Notes under the pieces: model-generated
What the model was told of the DNA's origin: nothing
Database searches by the model: none
Seen by the model: the letters and a program-made list of their open reading frames with translations, nothing else
Assembly (NCBI GenBank): GCA_019009955.1
Contig: CM032228.1
Location: 9,776,001-9,840,000 of the forward strand
Source of the DNA: Riptortus pedestris
Taxonomy: Eukaryota > Arthropoda > Insecta > Hemiptera > Alydidae
Length of the DNA: 64,000 nt
Direction of reading: 5' to 3'
Part shown: in pieces, positions 23,201 through 38,500 of the stretch
How the letters are laid out: each line of letters opens with the position of its first letter
How positions within the stretch are numbered: position 1 is the first letter of the stretch
Program-made: the position numbers and the translations under genes

Positions 23201-26200
23201 AGCCATTAAGCTACTTTAATTCCTGAATTAGTGTAAACTGCAGCAAAAGTTTCACTATCGAAAATAGTAAAAAGTAGCTTAATAAAAGTTGATGTTTTAA
23301 GGGAACTTGAATAAATGAAAAAAGTTGTTCTTTATAGAGCAGTGTAATTTGTATATTTAATCAACTTTCAGATAGAATTCCAACTTTGAACTGGGACTAA
23401 TTATAGCCTTTCAAACTTTTATCAAGAAAACATATCTTCTTTCTTCAAACTCATCAAAATGTTTACATTACCTGCCGTGAAATTTAAATTATAAAACTTG
23501 GTCCTGAACTAACTTGATTAGGAACCCTCCTAGTCGTAGCGTTATTCTATCCCAAGCAGACTTTATAGGTCTTTATCAAATATTCATTATTGAGATTAAG
23601 AATCAATGTCAGTAGTTCAAACATCAGGGCACCCTACTGTGACTAGGGGAGAAGATCGAAATCTGGCAGGGTCATCTGTTAAAAAAATAAACTGATTATT
23701 GAATAATGTCAAGAAAGTGAGAAGAAGGAATAACATGTTAGAATAATATATAAATTAAAAATCATGCAGTGAAAAAATAAAAAAAAATCAATCAAAGCCC
23801 CTTATCTTACACTCAGTGAGGAAAAGTAGAATTAAATGCAGTAAGGAAAGATAGATGGAGATTAGTAATTACTTGCTGGGTAATTAGAGGAGTCTTGGGA
23901 TAAAAGGTGCAGCCTCAGGAATTCGAAACACAGTCTGCAATCAACAAATAATGCATTTGCAAATAGTCTTTTATAATCTACACTTCATATATCTACATTG
24001 AAACTTTAACACTCTGAGTTTTTTCAACATATGTTTAGGATGAAATCTAGGGGGGGGGGGGTATTTGAGAGCTATAGATTTAGTGATGTCTTCAGGTGAA
24101 GCTAAATAAAGTAGTGGTCAAGGGAGCATTTACTGGGGGGGGGGGTTACTGAAGGCTGAAAACAGTAAAGCATGAGTAACTCCCTTAATATTTGAGTTAT
24201 GAGAAATTGTATAGAACAATATTTGTAGAGCATCGATAGTTTAATAAGATTGGTTCTATAACATTTCACAATCCTACTCATAATAACTGAAATATTTTGA
24301 ATTTTCTAATTCCTCCCCCCTCTGTACTCCCACTATTCCATGTCCAATTTCTGTCAGTAACGGATATGATCTTTAGTGTTAACTGAAACAGTTAAATGCC
24401 GAGTATAGTATAGATCAAATAAACTATTTTGAAACAAGAACTTAAAATCTTAATTGATGACATCACCAAAAAACAAATTTGCATGTATCTCATGTAATAA
24501 AGGTCTCTTGAAAATAATATTTGGCATTTACGCTTAGAATAAGATGGCGGTTTACTGAAGGCAGAAAACCGAAAAATGCAAATATCTTGGTTAATATTCA
24601 AGATACAGAATAGATGTATATAACAACATTTAATATCAAATGTAATGATAAGATTGTTTCTATACAAGTTTTCGATCTGACTCATAATAACAGAGATATT
24701 TTGAATTTTTGAAAATTCCCCATCTAAACCCCCCCCCTCCTTCCAATGGTCTGATTTCAGCCAATAACGAATTTGAGCTTTAGTTTTGCATGAAACTTAT
24801 ATATCGAGTTTGGTTACAATCAAACAAAAATTGTTAGTGCTGCAGCAGTAACAGATAAGTGTATTTATGTAATTGTGAAAGGACTTCATTTTCATCATCT
24901 AGTAGGTAGGATAAATGGACATTTGAGCAAATTATTTGAAAATTTTGCCATGAGTGTCACAAATAGCTGATTTCCCTTAAGCAATATCTGCTAAAAGAAT
25001 TAATAACTCCTCAATATCTGGGTTATGAGAAAATGTATAGAACAATTGTAAAGCATCAGTAGTTTTACAAGGTTAGTTCTATAACATTTTTCGATCTGAC
25101 TCATAATAACAGGATATTTTGAATTTTCGAATTCCCTCTTCCTTTAAACCCACCCCCCCCCCTCTCCCTGATCAATTTCAGCGTGTTAAAGAACTTGATT
25201 CTTAGCATGGAATAAAATGGTATAGATAACATAAACATTTTCGAATAAATAAAAACATATTGAAAATAATATTTGGTATTTAAGCTTGTGATAAGACATT
25301 TCATGGCATAGTGGCTTATTGTTGACGTGCGACGACTAAAAGGGAGGGGGGAGGTTACTAAAGGCTGAAAATTAAAAAATGCAAAAATCTCGGTTAATAT
25401 TGAGATAGAGAAAAGGTGTAAAGAACAACATTTATAGAAATTTAAGTTCTACATGATTGGTTATATACAATTTCTCAATCCAACTCATAATAAGACATAT
25501 TTTGAATTTTGTGCGATATTCACTCCCTCTAAACCCCCACTCCTCCCAAAGCCTGATTTCAGAAGTAAATCTTGATCTTTAGCCCGATCTTGATCTTTAG
25601 TATTTGAAACAAATTTTTAAAAAATCATGAGTACATGCCATATGAGCTGAGGAGTGACCATGTCTAATGTTTTCACTTATAATATTCAAAGGGAAGCATT
25701 TTCCAATATGACCCCATATTGAAAAGGTTTATCCTAGTAATGAATTGTCAGAATGTGAAATAATCTTATGTTCCCCTACCATAAGGAGAGTAATACAACA
25801 TAGTTATTTGTTGTGAACATATGTTTAGGGCCTACATTATGTAAGTAAAAGTTAGTATATAACACAAAAGACAGGTCAGGCACCGGCAATAATAGGGCCA
25901 ATTAATATCAAAATATTCATTTGCTCACTCAGAATGCCAAAGTATAATTAAGTTAGAAATAAATAGCCATAACCAAAAAATAAGTTAATAATTAAAAACA
26001 ATAAAACAAGTGGCACACCAAAAGCTAGAAGTTATTAAAGCCAACACATAGCTGTTAGTAAGTATACCATAAAATAAATAGATAAAATTAAAATGAGATA
26101 GTAATAAAAGCTTTCACTGGGATATTAATGAGATCTGACAATGTTCAATAATATTTCTACATTACAAGTGAGATATTACATTAAGTGCTGTAGCAGGAAC

Positions 26201-29200
26201 TCTTTAGTTATGCCGCAAATGTGACTTCAAAAAATATAAAATAAAAAAAACAACCTAATAATGGTTCACAAATGCACACACTGTACATTTATATTAATAT
26301 TATATTTTAATTAAATAATAAATACATGAGATTTCATACCTTCCAGGATGAATATTAAATTTAAACAAATAAATTTGATTTATGTTGCAAAAAGAAACAC
26401 TGAAGTATAAGGTTTGTAACATGGATATCAGGTAGGAATAAAGAGATTCAATCTATGTGAAAATTAAATAGGCCAAAATGAATAAAGGAAATAATTCGAC
26501 AGGAATAAATTTCCTGGATCACAAAAAAATTTGGGTTCATAAAAAACATCAGTATCTTCACTTTATAGTTGTTTTTTCGGCTCAGTACTTTGAGAGCCTA
26601 ATCCTATCGTCAGTGCTCTAAAGACAATTTGAATCCCTAAGATAAACCATCATAGGATAGCAATTTTTGGTGAAGCTTTAAACAATTTTTTACTAACAAT
26701 TTTAAACAATTACTACCGTTATATGGACATTTTCCAATTATTTTAACTAAAAAAATTATAAATTACAATATATATAGTTACTAGGTTTCATACACCTCAT
26801 TTTAAAATGCTCTCATGAAAAGGGGATTAATCTCTTTGAATTTTCTAAATGTTCATATGTACTTAATGATTTCTTTTAAGTAAAAAATAGCTTCTCACTC
26901 ATGGGTTTTTGAAATCAGATGTAAACATTTTTAGGGAGAATGAGATATATTAGGATGAAGATATCTCAATAGAAAATCCATCACGCAGGAGCTGTGAAAA
27001 CTATGCAGATTTCCAATGTGCTGGAATCATACGTCTGACATATGTTTTATTCTCTATTTCTCTCTTAAAATTAGAACCCCAAGTAAATAAAACTAAAGTT
27101 TAAGCTAGGCATAAAATGTGTATTGATTTAATATGAATAGCCTTAAGTGAAAATCACAAGTGTAGGAGTACAGGTATAAAGAGGGCTGAAAATACGAGTA
27201 TAAAATAACAAACTGTATGGAATAAGTTGTTTAATGTTTTTTTGTCTGCCTTGAAAAACAATTACAGATTTGGCCTTTTCTTCAAATCGCTACCTCTCTT
27301 AGCCCCATGTTAGTCACTAAGAAACTTGATTTTAAGTTTTACACAAAATGTATAATTATTGAGTTTAGTAATGATCAAACAAGAATTCATCTGATAGAAC
27401 ATTAACACAGACATACAAGTTTGTGTACATTCATGCGCATGTGCACACACACATCTATGTAATTTTTTTTTATTTTTTTTTGAACAGGCCCCATTTTTGT
27501 AACTAATTAGGCACAAGTTCAATGGATATTTGAATATATTATTTGAAAATTCTGCCATTAGTAGCTGATTTCCCTTAAGTGAAATAACAGGAAATATTCT
27601 AGGGAAGCTTGTCTTATTCCACCTTCTCTTACAATCCAAAAAAACTAGCTTTCAATAACTTCCTAGAAGTAGTTCATAAACAGGAAATGAGATCGACTTC
27701 CCAAGGTATATCCTTAAAAATTCTTTCCCTATATAAATGGCACACTATTGTTTTCTATTACTTAATATACTACCAAATTATCTAAGAAAATGAACGTTAT
27801 CTAGCCTAAAAACTTGGAAAAATTTCCTACCAAATCTAAAACCCAATAACAAAACTACATAAAGATATTTAAGTGTAGTGAAAAATACTTAAGAAATGAT
27901 CTCACCTGTGTTGTGAGATTTTTAAAATATAATATCTAATAGGGACAAAACTAGAAAGGGACACAAAAATATGAACATGAAAAATATGAGCTACCTAGAG
28001 TTTGAAATTTAAAAATCCAAAAGCTGTTACTTTTTTTAAAGATTATAAACGAAGCAAGAATGACCCTTAGATGTTAATAAATAGCTAATGTGAGCATGGT
28101 TGTGTTATGTACCACCTCAAATGCATTGGTTGGGACAAACTGAAAGAATGATAGCCATCAGACTGCCCAAGTAAGTATTCCAGGAGGAAGAAGGATGAGT
28201 TATCTTTGTGTAATGGTCGTTTCATAACCTGGAGGACATATAGATGTCAGGCATCCAGAATTAGATAAGTCCAACTGGGAACCATAAGACATGACAAAAA
28301 CCGGTGATGGCAGTGCCTCTAGTCCTTTCAGGCCTGTGGTGCTGGGAAAGTAAATTTATGCAGGGTGAGTCATAATATTAACGAGCGATTTGTAAAAGCG
28401 CGCGAGCCAAGCTGCATTGGATGGAGGTGGGGGGGGATAGCGTCAGTTACGTTTGGAGCGAAATAGCATTTAGTCACAATGGAGCGCTGGACCACACAGC
28501 ATCGTGCGTACGCTGTCAAAGCATTTTATCAAGACGTTTCAATATTAATCGGAATTTGCCGGTGCCGTCTGCATGTGCGATTAAAAAGTGGGTTGAGAAC
28601 TTTGAAGAACTCCATGACAGTTGGTCAAATCCCACTGGCAATTCTACGCAATGTGATGAGTCACTTCAAGGTCCGGCTCGAGGAATGTGTGCGTCTAAAC
28701 GGACGCCATCTTACTGGAGTTATTTTCAAAAAATAACAGACATTTTACTGTTGCAGAAAATGCTTTTGTGATTTTATATTGTGATATAAACATATTTTTG
28801 TAACAAAATGTTTTTATTTAACAGTCTTTTAAAAATCTCTCGTTATTATGCCTCACTCTGTATATTAAAGGAGTAGGGACTTGTGTGTGCATGTGTATAT
28901 TCTTCATATTTTATGGCAAAGGTCTCCAATAAAAAACATTTTTTTCGGTGCAAACTTTATTGAAACTGCCCTACATGTTTCGTGGCTTACTTGCCACCTC
29001 TTCAGGGGCTATCCATTTCTGAAGTGCTCGTTTCCCTTTTACATTCGTTGCGACTGTCCTCATAGAGGAGGTAGTTGATACTTACTTATGAAGTAACTTC
29101 TCTGTGAGGACAGTCGCAATAAATGTAAAAGGGGAATGAGCACTTCAGAAATGGATAGCCCCTGAAGAGGTGGCAAGTAAGACACGAAACATGCAGGGCA

Positions 29201-30083
29201 GTTTCAATGAAGTTTGCACTGAAAAAAATGTTTTTTATTGGAGACCCTTGCAATAAAATATGAATATACAATTAATATTGGGTCCAGAATAAGAATATAT
29301 ATATACTAGCTCAGATACCCGGCTTGGCCCGAGAATTGATTTGAGGCTGAATGGTGATGGTATTTTTTTTGGCAAGGCTTTACTTTGCACACTATTTTGA
29401 CATTTACCCATCCCGATGTTTAGGGTTTATACCCGTTGTTCACATTTGTTAATAATAAAATTAATTTTTTATGTAAGACTTCACTGTCCTCCATATTGTC
29501 ATATTTCCCATCTCCTATGCATTATGCATAGATTTCAGCATATTTGCCGAAAAACAAATAGAAAATGAAATACCGCTATTTTTAAATTCAGGCCTCCCTT
29601 ACAACCACCAGTCCTGCCCGTCCATAGAAATGTTGGTAAGGCTTGTTATAATGAAAGCATTAGTGCTAATACACATACCAAGTTTTATTTATTTCGGTTG
29701 GGTCTTTTGTCCCAAATAAAATTGTTCAATTCCGCTATAGGTTTTAGTGTATATCTTGTTTATAATTTGGTACACGAAAAAAGTGTATATAACAAAAGTT
29801 ACTCTAAATAACAAAATAAACAACTTTTGTTATGTTCATATTTGCCAAAAAACCAATAGGAAACGAAATATTAGAGAATATTAATATAGCCTAAAGTCTA
29901 AGTAGGGCTAGTAGTAATATACATACCAAATTTCATAAAATTCGGTTCAGCCGTTTATGCGTGAAAAGGTAACAAACAAACACCCACGAAAGAAACAAAA
30001 TGCAGTTATGGTGTCTATGACATGTTAAGCGAAAAGTTATCGTGAAATTTCGCGAAAAAAATCAATGTACAGACAGAGGTTAC

Positions 30084-30129
<46 letters not shown>

Positions 30130-33100
30130 GTAAACCTCTGTCTGTACATTGATTTTTTTCCCGAAATTTCACGATAACTTTTTCGTTTCACATGTCATAG
30201 ACACCATAACTGCATTTTGTTTCTTTGGTGTCTGTTTGTTTGTTTGTTTGTTTGTTTGTTTGTTTGTTTATTTGTTTGTTTGTTTGTTTACCTTTTTTTC
30301 ACGCATAAAACGGCTGAACCGAATTTTATGAAACTTGTATGTATATTACTACTAACCCAACTTAGACTTTAGGCTATATTAAAATTCTCTGAGACGAACA
30401 GGAGTGGGGGTTATAAGGGAAGCCAGAATTAAAAATAGCGATATTTCGTTTCCTATTAGTTTTTCGGCAAATATGAACATAATAAAAGTTGTTTATTTTG
30501 TTATTTAGAGTAACTTTTGTTATATACACTTTTTTCGTAATACCGAATTATAAACGAGATATACGCTAAAAACCTATAGCGGCGGAAGTGAACAATTTAA
30601 TTTGGGACAAAAGATCCTAACCCAAAATTAACATAAAACTCGGCATATGTAATAGCACTAACGCTTTCATCATAACAAGCCATACCAACATTTCTAGGGA
30701 CGGGCAAGAGTGGGGGTTATGAGGGATGCCCAGAAATTAAAAATAGCGATATTTCGTTTCGTATTGGTTTCTTGGCAAATATGAACATACCAAAAGTTGT
30801 TTATTTTGTTATTTAGAGTAACTTTTGTTATATACACTTTTCTTTTTATAACAAAGTATAAACGAGATATACGCTAAAAACTAAAGCGGGGGCAACTATT
30901 TTATTGGGCACTAGCGGTAGAACCGAAACTTAACAACACTCGGTATGTAAATTAGCATTAATTCTTCCATGATTATAAGCTATACTAAAAATTTTAGGTT
31001 CCAAGGGGAATGGGGGTTATGCGGGAGGCCTGAAATAAAAATTCGCGATATTTCATCGTCTATTTGGTTTTTGGCAATTGTGCACATAACATAAGTTAAT
31101 TACTTTTTTAATTAGTGTAAATTTTGTTTTATAATTATTTTTTTTGTAAAATAAGGTATGAAGCAAGTAATTTGCTTAGAAATATTGATTATGGCTCAAC
31201 AATACATTCCAATATGAACTACCCAGGTATCTCACCTGGATAAGTTAATTCAAATCCATGTTAGAATTTTATCCTTAATAATTCAATACTATGTTATTTT
31301 TTAACGCCAGTAACAGTTTGCACCAAATAAGGTATACTGTCCCCACCCTTCTCTAAGTGTATTTAATACATTATTTTAATTAAAACGTGAAAAATATTTG
31401 AAACAGTTTTAGAATTGTGAAGATAATGTAATATGATTTTTTAATATATTTGAATGTATTAGAGGATAGCTATCCAAAATGCATTGCAGGTTGGCAGCAC
31501 TGAGGCTATGTAAGTGTCGAGCTACTTCCTTATCCTATTAGTTCTGCCGCTTCCCTTCCGACCTCATATTGGTCTATGTTTACATGTTAATTGATGCTTA
31601 TAGCAATGTATTATTATTCTCAGGAATGTGAATTTCTTTAATTATCATAAATAAATAATTTACTAGAATAAACGCTAGGGAGGTGCACTCAGGTATTTCT
31701 GGTATTTATTAACTCTGCTCCGTTAATGTATTATGATATACTTTACTGAAAACCAATATGAATACACAGTTTACAATCGAGACTTATGAAAGAGTGTTTT
31801 AACAGAGGCTATGACGTACCTAAAACAGCTGTCACCGTTGGACATTGTACCGCATCAAGGGAAAGGAACTTATTCATACGTGGTTTGGAAGATAGAATAC
31901 ATTCTAGGATTATGAATTATATGGTCCATCACTTTATAAAAAGAAACTACATACACAGAGGACGGGAAATATAAAAATATTGAGGACAATGAAGTCTTAA
32001 ATAACAAATAATTTTATTATTAACAAATCCACAGTAACGACGGGTATAAATTCTAAACACTAGGATAGGGAAATAAAAAAAATATTGTGGAAAGTAAAGC
32101 CTTGCCAAAAATATACCATCTCCATTCAGCCTCAAATGAATTCCCGGGCGAAGACGGGTACCTTTGCTAGTATATATATAATTTTAATAGCTTCAGAACT
32201 TGGTAAAGTAGAATAAAATACAACTCATAACTGCAATATCTACAGAGATATTCCTTTATTTTATGCAATTTATAAAGGCCAACTTTATACTTCTAAGGCT
32301 TGAGATGGGTTATCACCCAATCAATATCTGCAGTTCCTAGAAAAGCATTAAAGACTGAAAAATATATTCTAAACATAATTTCTTATTGTATTTATATTTC
32401 TTTTTTATTATTGGTTTTGAAGGCTCGGGTTGGCCATGTGAATTAAAGTGTTGATCTTAAAAAACATCACATGGGGCTGGGTAAACTAAGCAGATCTCCC
32501 AAGTGCTGGTTTAACACTTGTGATCTCACCACGTATTATATAATATAATATATAAATGTATTTTACATATAAATATTCTCTATTTATATGGAAAAAACTG
32601 ATCAGTAGAAGGGGTGGGATTACTGAACGTAGAAAATCAGAATGTACGAATAACTTGCTTAATACTTGAGTTACTAAAAAATTTATAGAACAACAACTGT
32701 AGAAAATCAAAAGTTTAATAAGATTGGTTCTATAACATTTTATGATCTGACTCATAATCACAAAGATATTTTGAATTTTCTAATCCCTCCCCCTCTAAAC
32801 AACATCTATTCCAGGTCCAACTTCAGCCAATAACAAATATGACCTTTAGTCTTGACTGAAATGGCTCAATAAACATTAACTATAGATTAAATAAATATTT
32901 TCGAGTAATAAACCAAAAATCTTGATTGATGGCATTAAATGACGTATTTGCATATGTCTCACAAAATCATAGTTCAATGAAAACCATATTTGGGATATAA
33001 CCTTGGAATGAAGTGGTTCATGATATAACAGCTAATAGTTAATATGACATGAGTAGGAGTGGGGGTTTACTGAAAGCTGAAAACCATAAAATCAAAATAT

Positions 33101-35475
33101 CTCTGTTAATATTCATGATACAGAAAATATGTATAAAACAACATTTATAGAACATTACATTTGCAATAAGATTGATTCTATCGAATTTTTCGATCTGAAG
33201 CATAACAGAGATATTTCAAAATTCTCTTCCTCTAAACCACCCCTCCCAGTGGTCCAATTTTAGCCGTTAACGAACTTGATCTTCATTTTTATATTAAATG
33301 TTTAAATATCAAGTTTGGTAACGATCAGACAAAATTAAATGCTAAATTAGTTTTGTTTTATTTTAAATATGTTTAGAGTATATTTTTCAGAATTAAAAGC
33401 TGTTTTTAAAACTCAACATCTTAATCTTTGTATTCTAAATACAGAAAGCACCAGATATCTTAGTGGTATCCCAAGAGAGCAACGCAACAGAATTAGGAAC
33501 TGCTCAATACATTTTTAAACAAAAATAGTATGAGTAATATCCATTACATTCTATTTTGTTGGCATTAAAGGAGAAGTGATTTATTCCGAAGTCAAATTTT
33601 TAGACTAAATGAAAAATTAATTTTTAAGTGATTTAGACTTAAAAGTGAAATATAAAGAACAATTTCCAAACCAATGCTAACTTATAGAGATTTATAGACT
33701 TCCACAAATTTCATCAAAAAGAAGCTTAATTAGAACCCATAGGATTGACAAACACAAAAATACACAACATCCAACTCCAAAAATCAAATCCAAACAAAAA
33801 TCTTAATCTTAATCCAATTTCATTTTTAAATTCGATCTTATCCTAAATAAGTCAATATCAGTCTATAATAGAAGTGGAGATAGTTAACAGACAGTAGTCT
33901 CCAGATTGGAGGGATTGCCAGGAATCAGCTAGGATAGTAGAGAACTGGGACTATTATGGGAATGTTTTGGTTACAGAGCATTTCGATTGCTCAGCTCGAC
34001 AACAAATAAAAATAATTCAAGGATATATTGTATTAAAAGTTAAATGATAAAACAGTTCTTCAACGTCCTAGCCTACTCTCAACAATCCTTCCACCAAATA
34101 CCATTATCATTCCAAACTACCAAAAAGGATACCACAGTGTGCAACAAAATAAAGTGGTTCGAGAAAGAGTAACAATACACAGAAGTTTCATTTTTACTTC
34201 CTATATAAACTTCTCAAAATAATATTATAAAAGTACCAGTCAAGCAGAAATTAGAAAACTTTATCCACTCATAAAAGCTTATAAGTTTATAAAGGGCTAC
34301 AACTTTACAAAAGCATGTGATAAAGTGAAATATCTTTACTCTACTAAAAAACCAAATGTCAAGTCTTAGGAACTTGTGTGTTAATGAAGAATTTAATTCA
34401 AATTAAATAGAAACGCATGCATTTGAATAAATGTGTATATGTCACAAATCATAATCTATTAACAAAAACAGGGTGACAAAAGGGATTGTAAAAACAAAAT
34501 GAAAATATTCTGATATGGGGCTCCATAAAATTTGATAACATTTTTTACCTGTGAAGATGGTGACTGTGAAGGTTGTGGCCTTGTAACTAAGAGATATTTG
34601 TGCTGCTGAGTGGAGGTATTCTGTGAATTCTGGTTTTGTATTTGGAGTTGAGGCCTTTGAACATTTCCAACAACTATAGTGCGGCTTGTATTCGACTGGC
34701 TCAGCAATAAATCAGCAGCACTATCTATTAACAAGAAAACGTCATAAAGTAAATCGATATTGCCTAGCTCTCACTTACTGACAAAAAAAAATCAGTAAAA
34801 GGCAGCTTATTGATGGTCACTCTTTTTATAAATATGATTATCTATATCAGAAAGTCATGTGGATGATGTTTAAAAAAGTCAGTCACGCAGGGGCTGAGTA
34901 AACCAACAGATTCCCCTTATGAGTATAACACACTATTGGCCTCAGCTCAATATATATTTTACATTTCTAAGTCAAGTTCCGATGAGTAGAACTGTGTTTA
35001 CTGAAGGCTGAACACAAGAAAGCACAAATAACTCGCTTAATATATGAGGTACAAAAAGATGTACAAACCAACAATTACATCAATAGATTAACAAGATTGG
35101 TTTTATAACATTTTTCAATACAACTCAGAATAACCAAAACATTTTGAATTCCCCCCCTCCCCTCATTCATGGTCCATTTTCAGTTATTAACGATGATGAA
35201 CTTTAGTTTCGAATGAAACTATTACATATCAAGTATAATATGGATCAAATAAATAATTTTGAGTTCAGAACATAAAATCTTAAATGATGACATCACAGAA
35301 ATTGTTATAGAAGCTACAATCAAAGCCGATATGTGGCATTGGGCTCTTCTCATTTTTTAGCAGATTTCCCTTCAGGGAAATCAGCTATTGAGGTAGTACT
35401 TATGACGCGATTTTCAAAACTTTTCGTCAAATGTCCATCGATCCTGCCCAGAGATGATGAAAATGGGGTCCGTTC

Positions 35476-35529
<54 letters not shown>

Positions 35530-38500
35530 TCTATATATTTGTCTGTTAACGCTCTAGCGGTCGTAATTTTTGCTTGATCGTTACCAAACTCAGTATTTAA
35601 ACGTTTTATGTAAAAATAAAGGTCAAGTTCGTTAATGGCTGAAACCAGACCAATGGGAGGGGGGTTCAGAGGGTTTTTTTTTTTTCGAAATATCTCTGTT
35701 TACTGAAAAATTGTATAGAACCAACCTTCTTGCAAATTAAATTTACTTTAAACATGGTTATATACATTTATTCCCTATCTTGAATATTAACCGAGATATT
35801 TGCATTTTATTGAGTGTAACGAACGTGATGAGATCGGCTAACTTCGGTTGCAGTCGTGAGCTTCTGGCTAGCTAGTTTGGCCATTTCAGTAACTGTTCGT
35901 TTCACGTGAAATTTCTCTATTCTAAAACTTCACGTGGGAAATCTGCTTAGTTTACGTTTTTCTGCGAGACGGACTTTTGCTTCTCTATACTGGGATTCCC
36001 TATTCCTGCTCTGACCCTTATTCAATCTCAAGTACTATAACTTATTCGCAGTTGCATATTTATTCAGTATATTTTCTGCTTTTCAAATGAACAGTTGAGT
36101 ACTTCAAAATGTCTGGAAAAAAAAAATTTCTGATGAGAAAATTTTGTAGGTGTGAGTAAAAGTGAAGGGGATTCTCCTTCAGATTTCGTTTAGGACCCTG
36201 ACGATAGACATCGAAGTGTGTCTATTGCTGAAATGTGCTGGAACAAGTTACTGTATCATAATTAAAACATGGTTCGTGCTAGAACGTAAAAAGTATTCAG
36301 TATATAGAGCTATCCCGCACTGCACTAGTACTATGCAGCTGAGGGAGGGTTAAGGAATGGTTTTGTGATGAATTTGTCCTATTAGTGAACCCCCCCCCCC
36401 ACTGCTGAAATTAGTTCATAATAATGAGAGCATGCTGTAATTATGAAATAAAGCTTGAATAGGAGAGAAATAATTACTGGACTGTATAATGGTGGGTTGG
36501 TTAACTGTTAGCGTGTTTGAAGATGCCTGCTGTTGAATGAGTGCCTTGACTACAGACTGGTGCAAAGCAGTTCCCAAGCTTCCAAACTCTGCTCGATATT
36601 CTTCAACTGAGTCTAGTCCTTGCCGAGTAGCTGTTAATACAGGACTGACAATTTTCTGCAAACAATTTTAAAAAATATTGTATTTATACGATAAGAAAAA
36701 ATGACAAAATTGAAAGGCTATTTGTTTCAAGTAACATTTCTGGTAATTCAGAGCTATATACATATATTAAGTTAAAGTAACATTTCTGGCGATTCAGAAA
36801 AGTTAGAAAATTTTTAGAACCATATTGGTGCAATTTAGAGGCTTTTCCCCCCTGGTTGAAATCAAAACCCCTTCTAGGCTTATTTTAAAAACATTCTTAA
36901 TTCAAATGACTTAAGTTTTATTATATAAGGGTTTAACATTATAAAGTATTTCAAAAATATAAGGGATTCGTATACAAAAGTTATAAACGAATAACGTTTT
37001 ATCTTTTCATTTTTGTATTCAATGTCCAAGTCTATATAAATGGTATTCTTGTTAATATCAATGACATTAAGCAATTCAGCCCTCGATATGGCATTAAAAA
37101 AAATTAATTATTTAACATCCCTCTAACACCCCCCCCCCTTAGACGATTTCAATCAAAATGGGAGGTGCAATATCAACATTCTAACGCTAGCTGTTATCAG
37201 GTTATGTGAGATACTTACGCCAAATATTATTACTTAGTTAAATCAACACAAATTGTCTGGTATTGAGCTCATTAGTATTTTATATATGTGTCTGAGTGTT
37301 TGAACCTATTAATCTTTTCTGAATAAATATAAAACAGAGGGAAATTCTACTTTTTTATAAATCAGAAGAATGAATAGTAAGTTATAAAAATGTATATGCA
37401 CACACCAAAGATGTATTCATTCAATACTAGTTCACAATATTTTTTTTCTTACTTACAATTATTAAATGCTTGATATGGCCAACAGCAATTTTATCACTGC
37501 TACTGGTACAATTTTCTATCCGATCACCTATAGCCTTTACCTTTGGAATAATAAAAACTTTGACAACTTCAGCACCAAGCTCAGAAAGACCTATGCAAAA
37601 AATAAATTATGTTTAAATAAAGGAATATAATTAGTATAATATAATAATATGATATACTAATAATATTTCAGAATTTCGACAAAACAAGGCCAAAGCTCCA
37701 CAACAATGTACAGTAAGAATTTGGTATCTTATAACTACATGGTATCCCTTAATGCCACATTTCATTTTTCCAGGCTCTTGAAATGCATTATTGGTAAAGA
37801 CGCAGAAGAACGAACGAAGCACAAAAATGAAAGCTCAGGAGCATGTGTTGGAGATAATTTGCAAAATAATGAGGAAAATACTTAAGGATATATCCCTCAA
37901 AAGATCACCAGAAGACTTTAACCATATGGAAGGAGACGATGAGGACAGCCAATCATGATATGCATATAGGGCATCTAAATACACACACACACGCACACAT
38001 ATATATATATGTGCGTGTGTGTGTGTGTGTGTATGTATATGGCCTCATTTATGTCATCTCCTAGATAGGATCGATGGACATTTGACGAAAGCTTTTATAG
38101 ATCGAGTCATAAGTACAATCTCAATATTGTGTTTCCCTCACAATTCAGGAGAATCAGCTGAAATGGCCTTAAGTATTAAAAAATCAATTATAAATTTATA
38201 GTGAAATATTATAAACAGTACTAACGATTCATAAAAATGTCATAAAGAAAATTAATCACATAATGATTACTTCATAATTGCAACTTTCATGTGAGAGATG
38301 TTCCTGTTTCATTCATTTATTTACTCCTCATCTCTTGTGACTGAGTAGTAGTTACAGATATTTTAAATTAAAATTCAATTCCTGTAGTATCTTTTCATTT
38401 AGCTAAATTCGCACCTCAGTAGTACTTTATTCAATCATTGGATATTGAAGTTGGGCAAGGCTAGATAAGTCATTGAATTCAATTATTTCTTACAACTATT

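Noticed and set aside
30149..30331. 60-codon frame of Leu-Phe-Val-Cys repeats resembling a membrane segment
   Set aside because: It is the translated (GTTT)n tract of Helitron H1 copy b.
37631..37822. 63-codon minus frame in TAF6 intron 7 as a possible alternative exon
   Set aside because: TAF6 exons 7 and 8 join in phase without it and it resembles no TAF6 segment.
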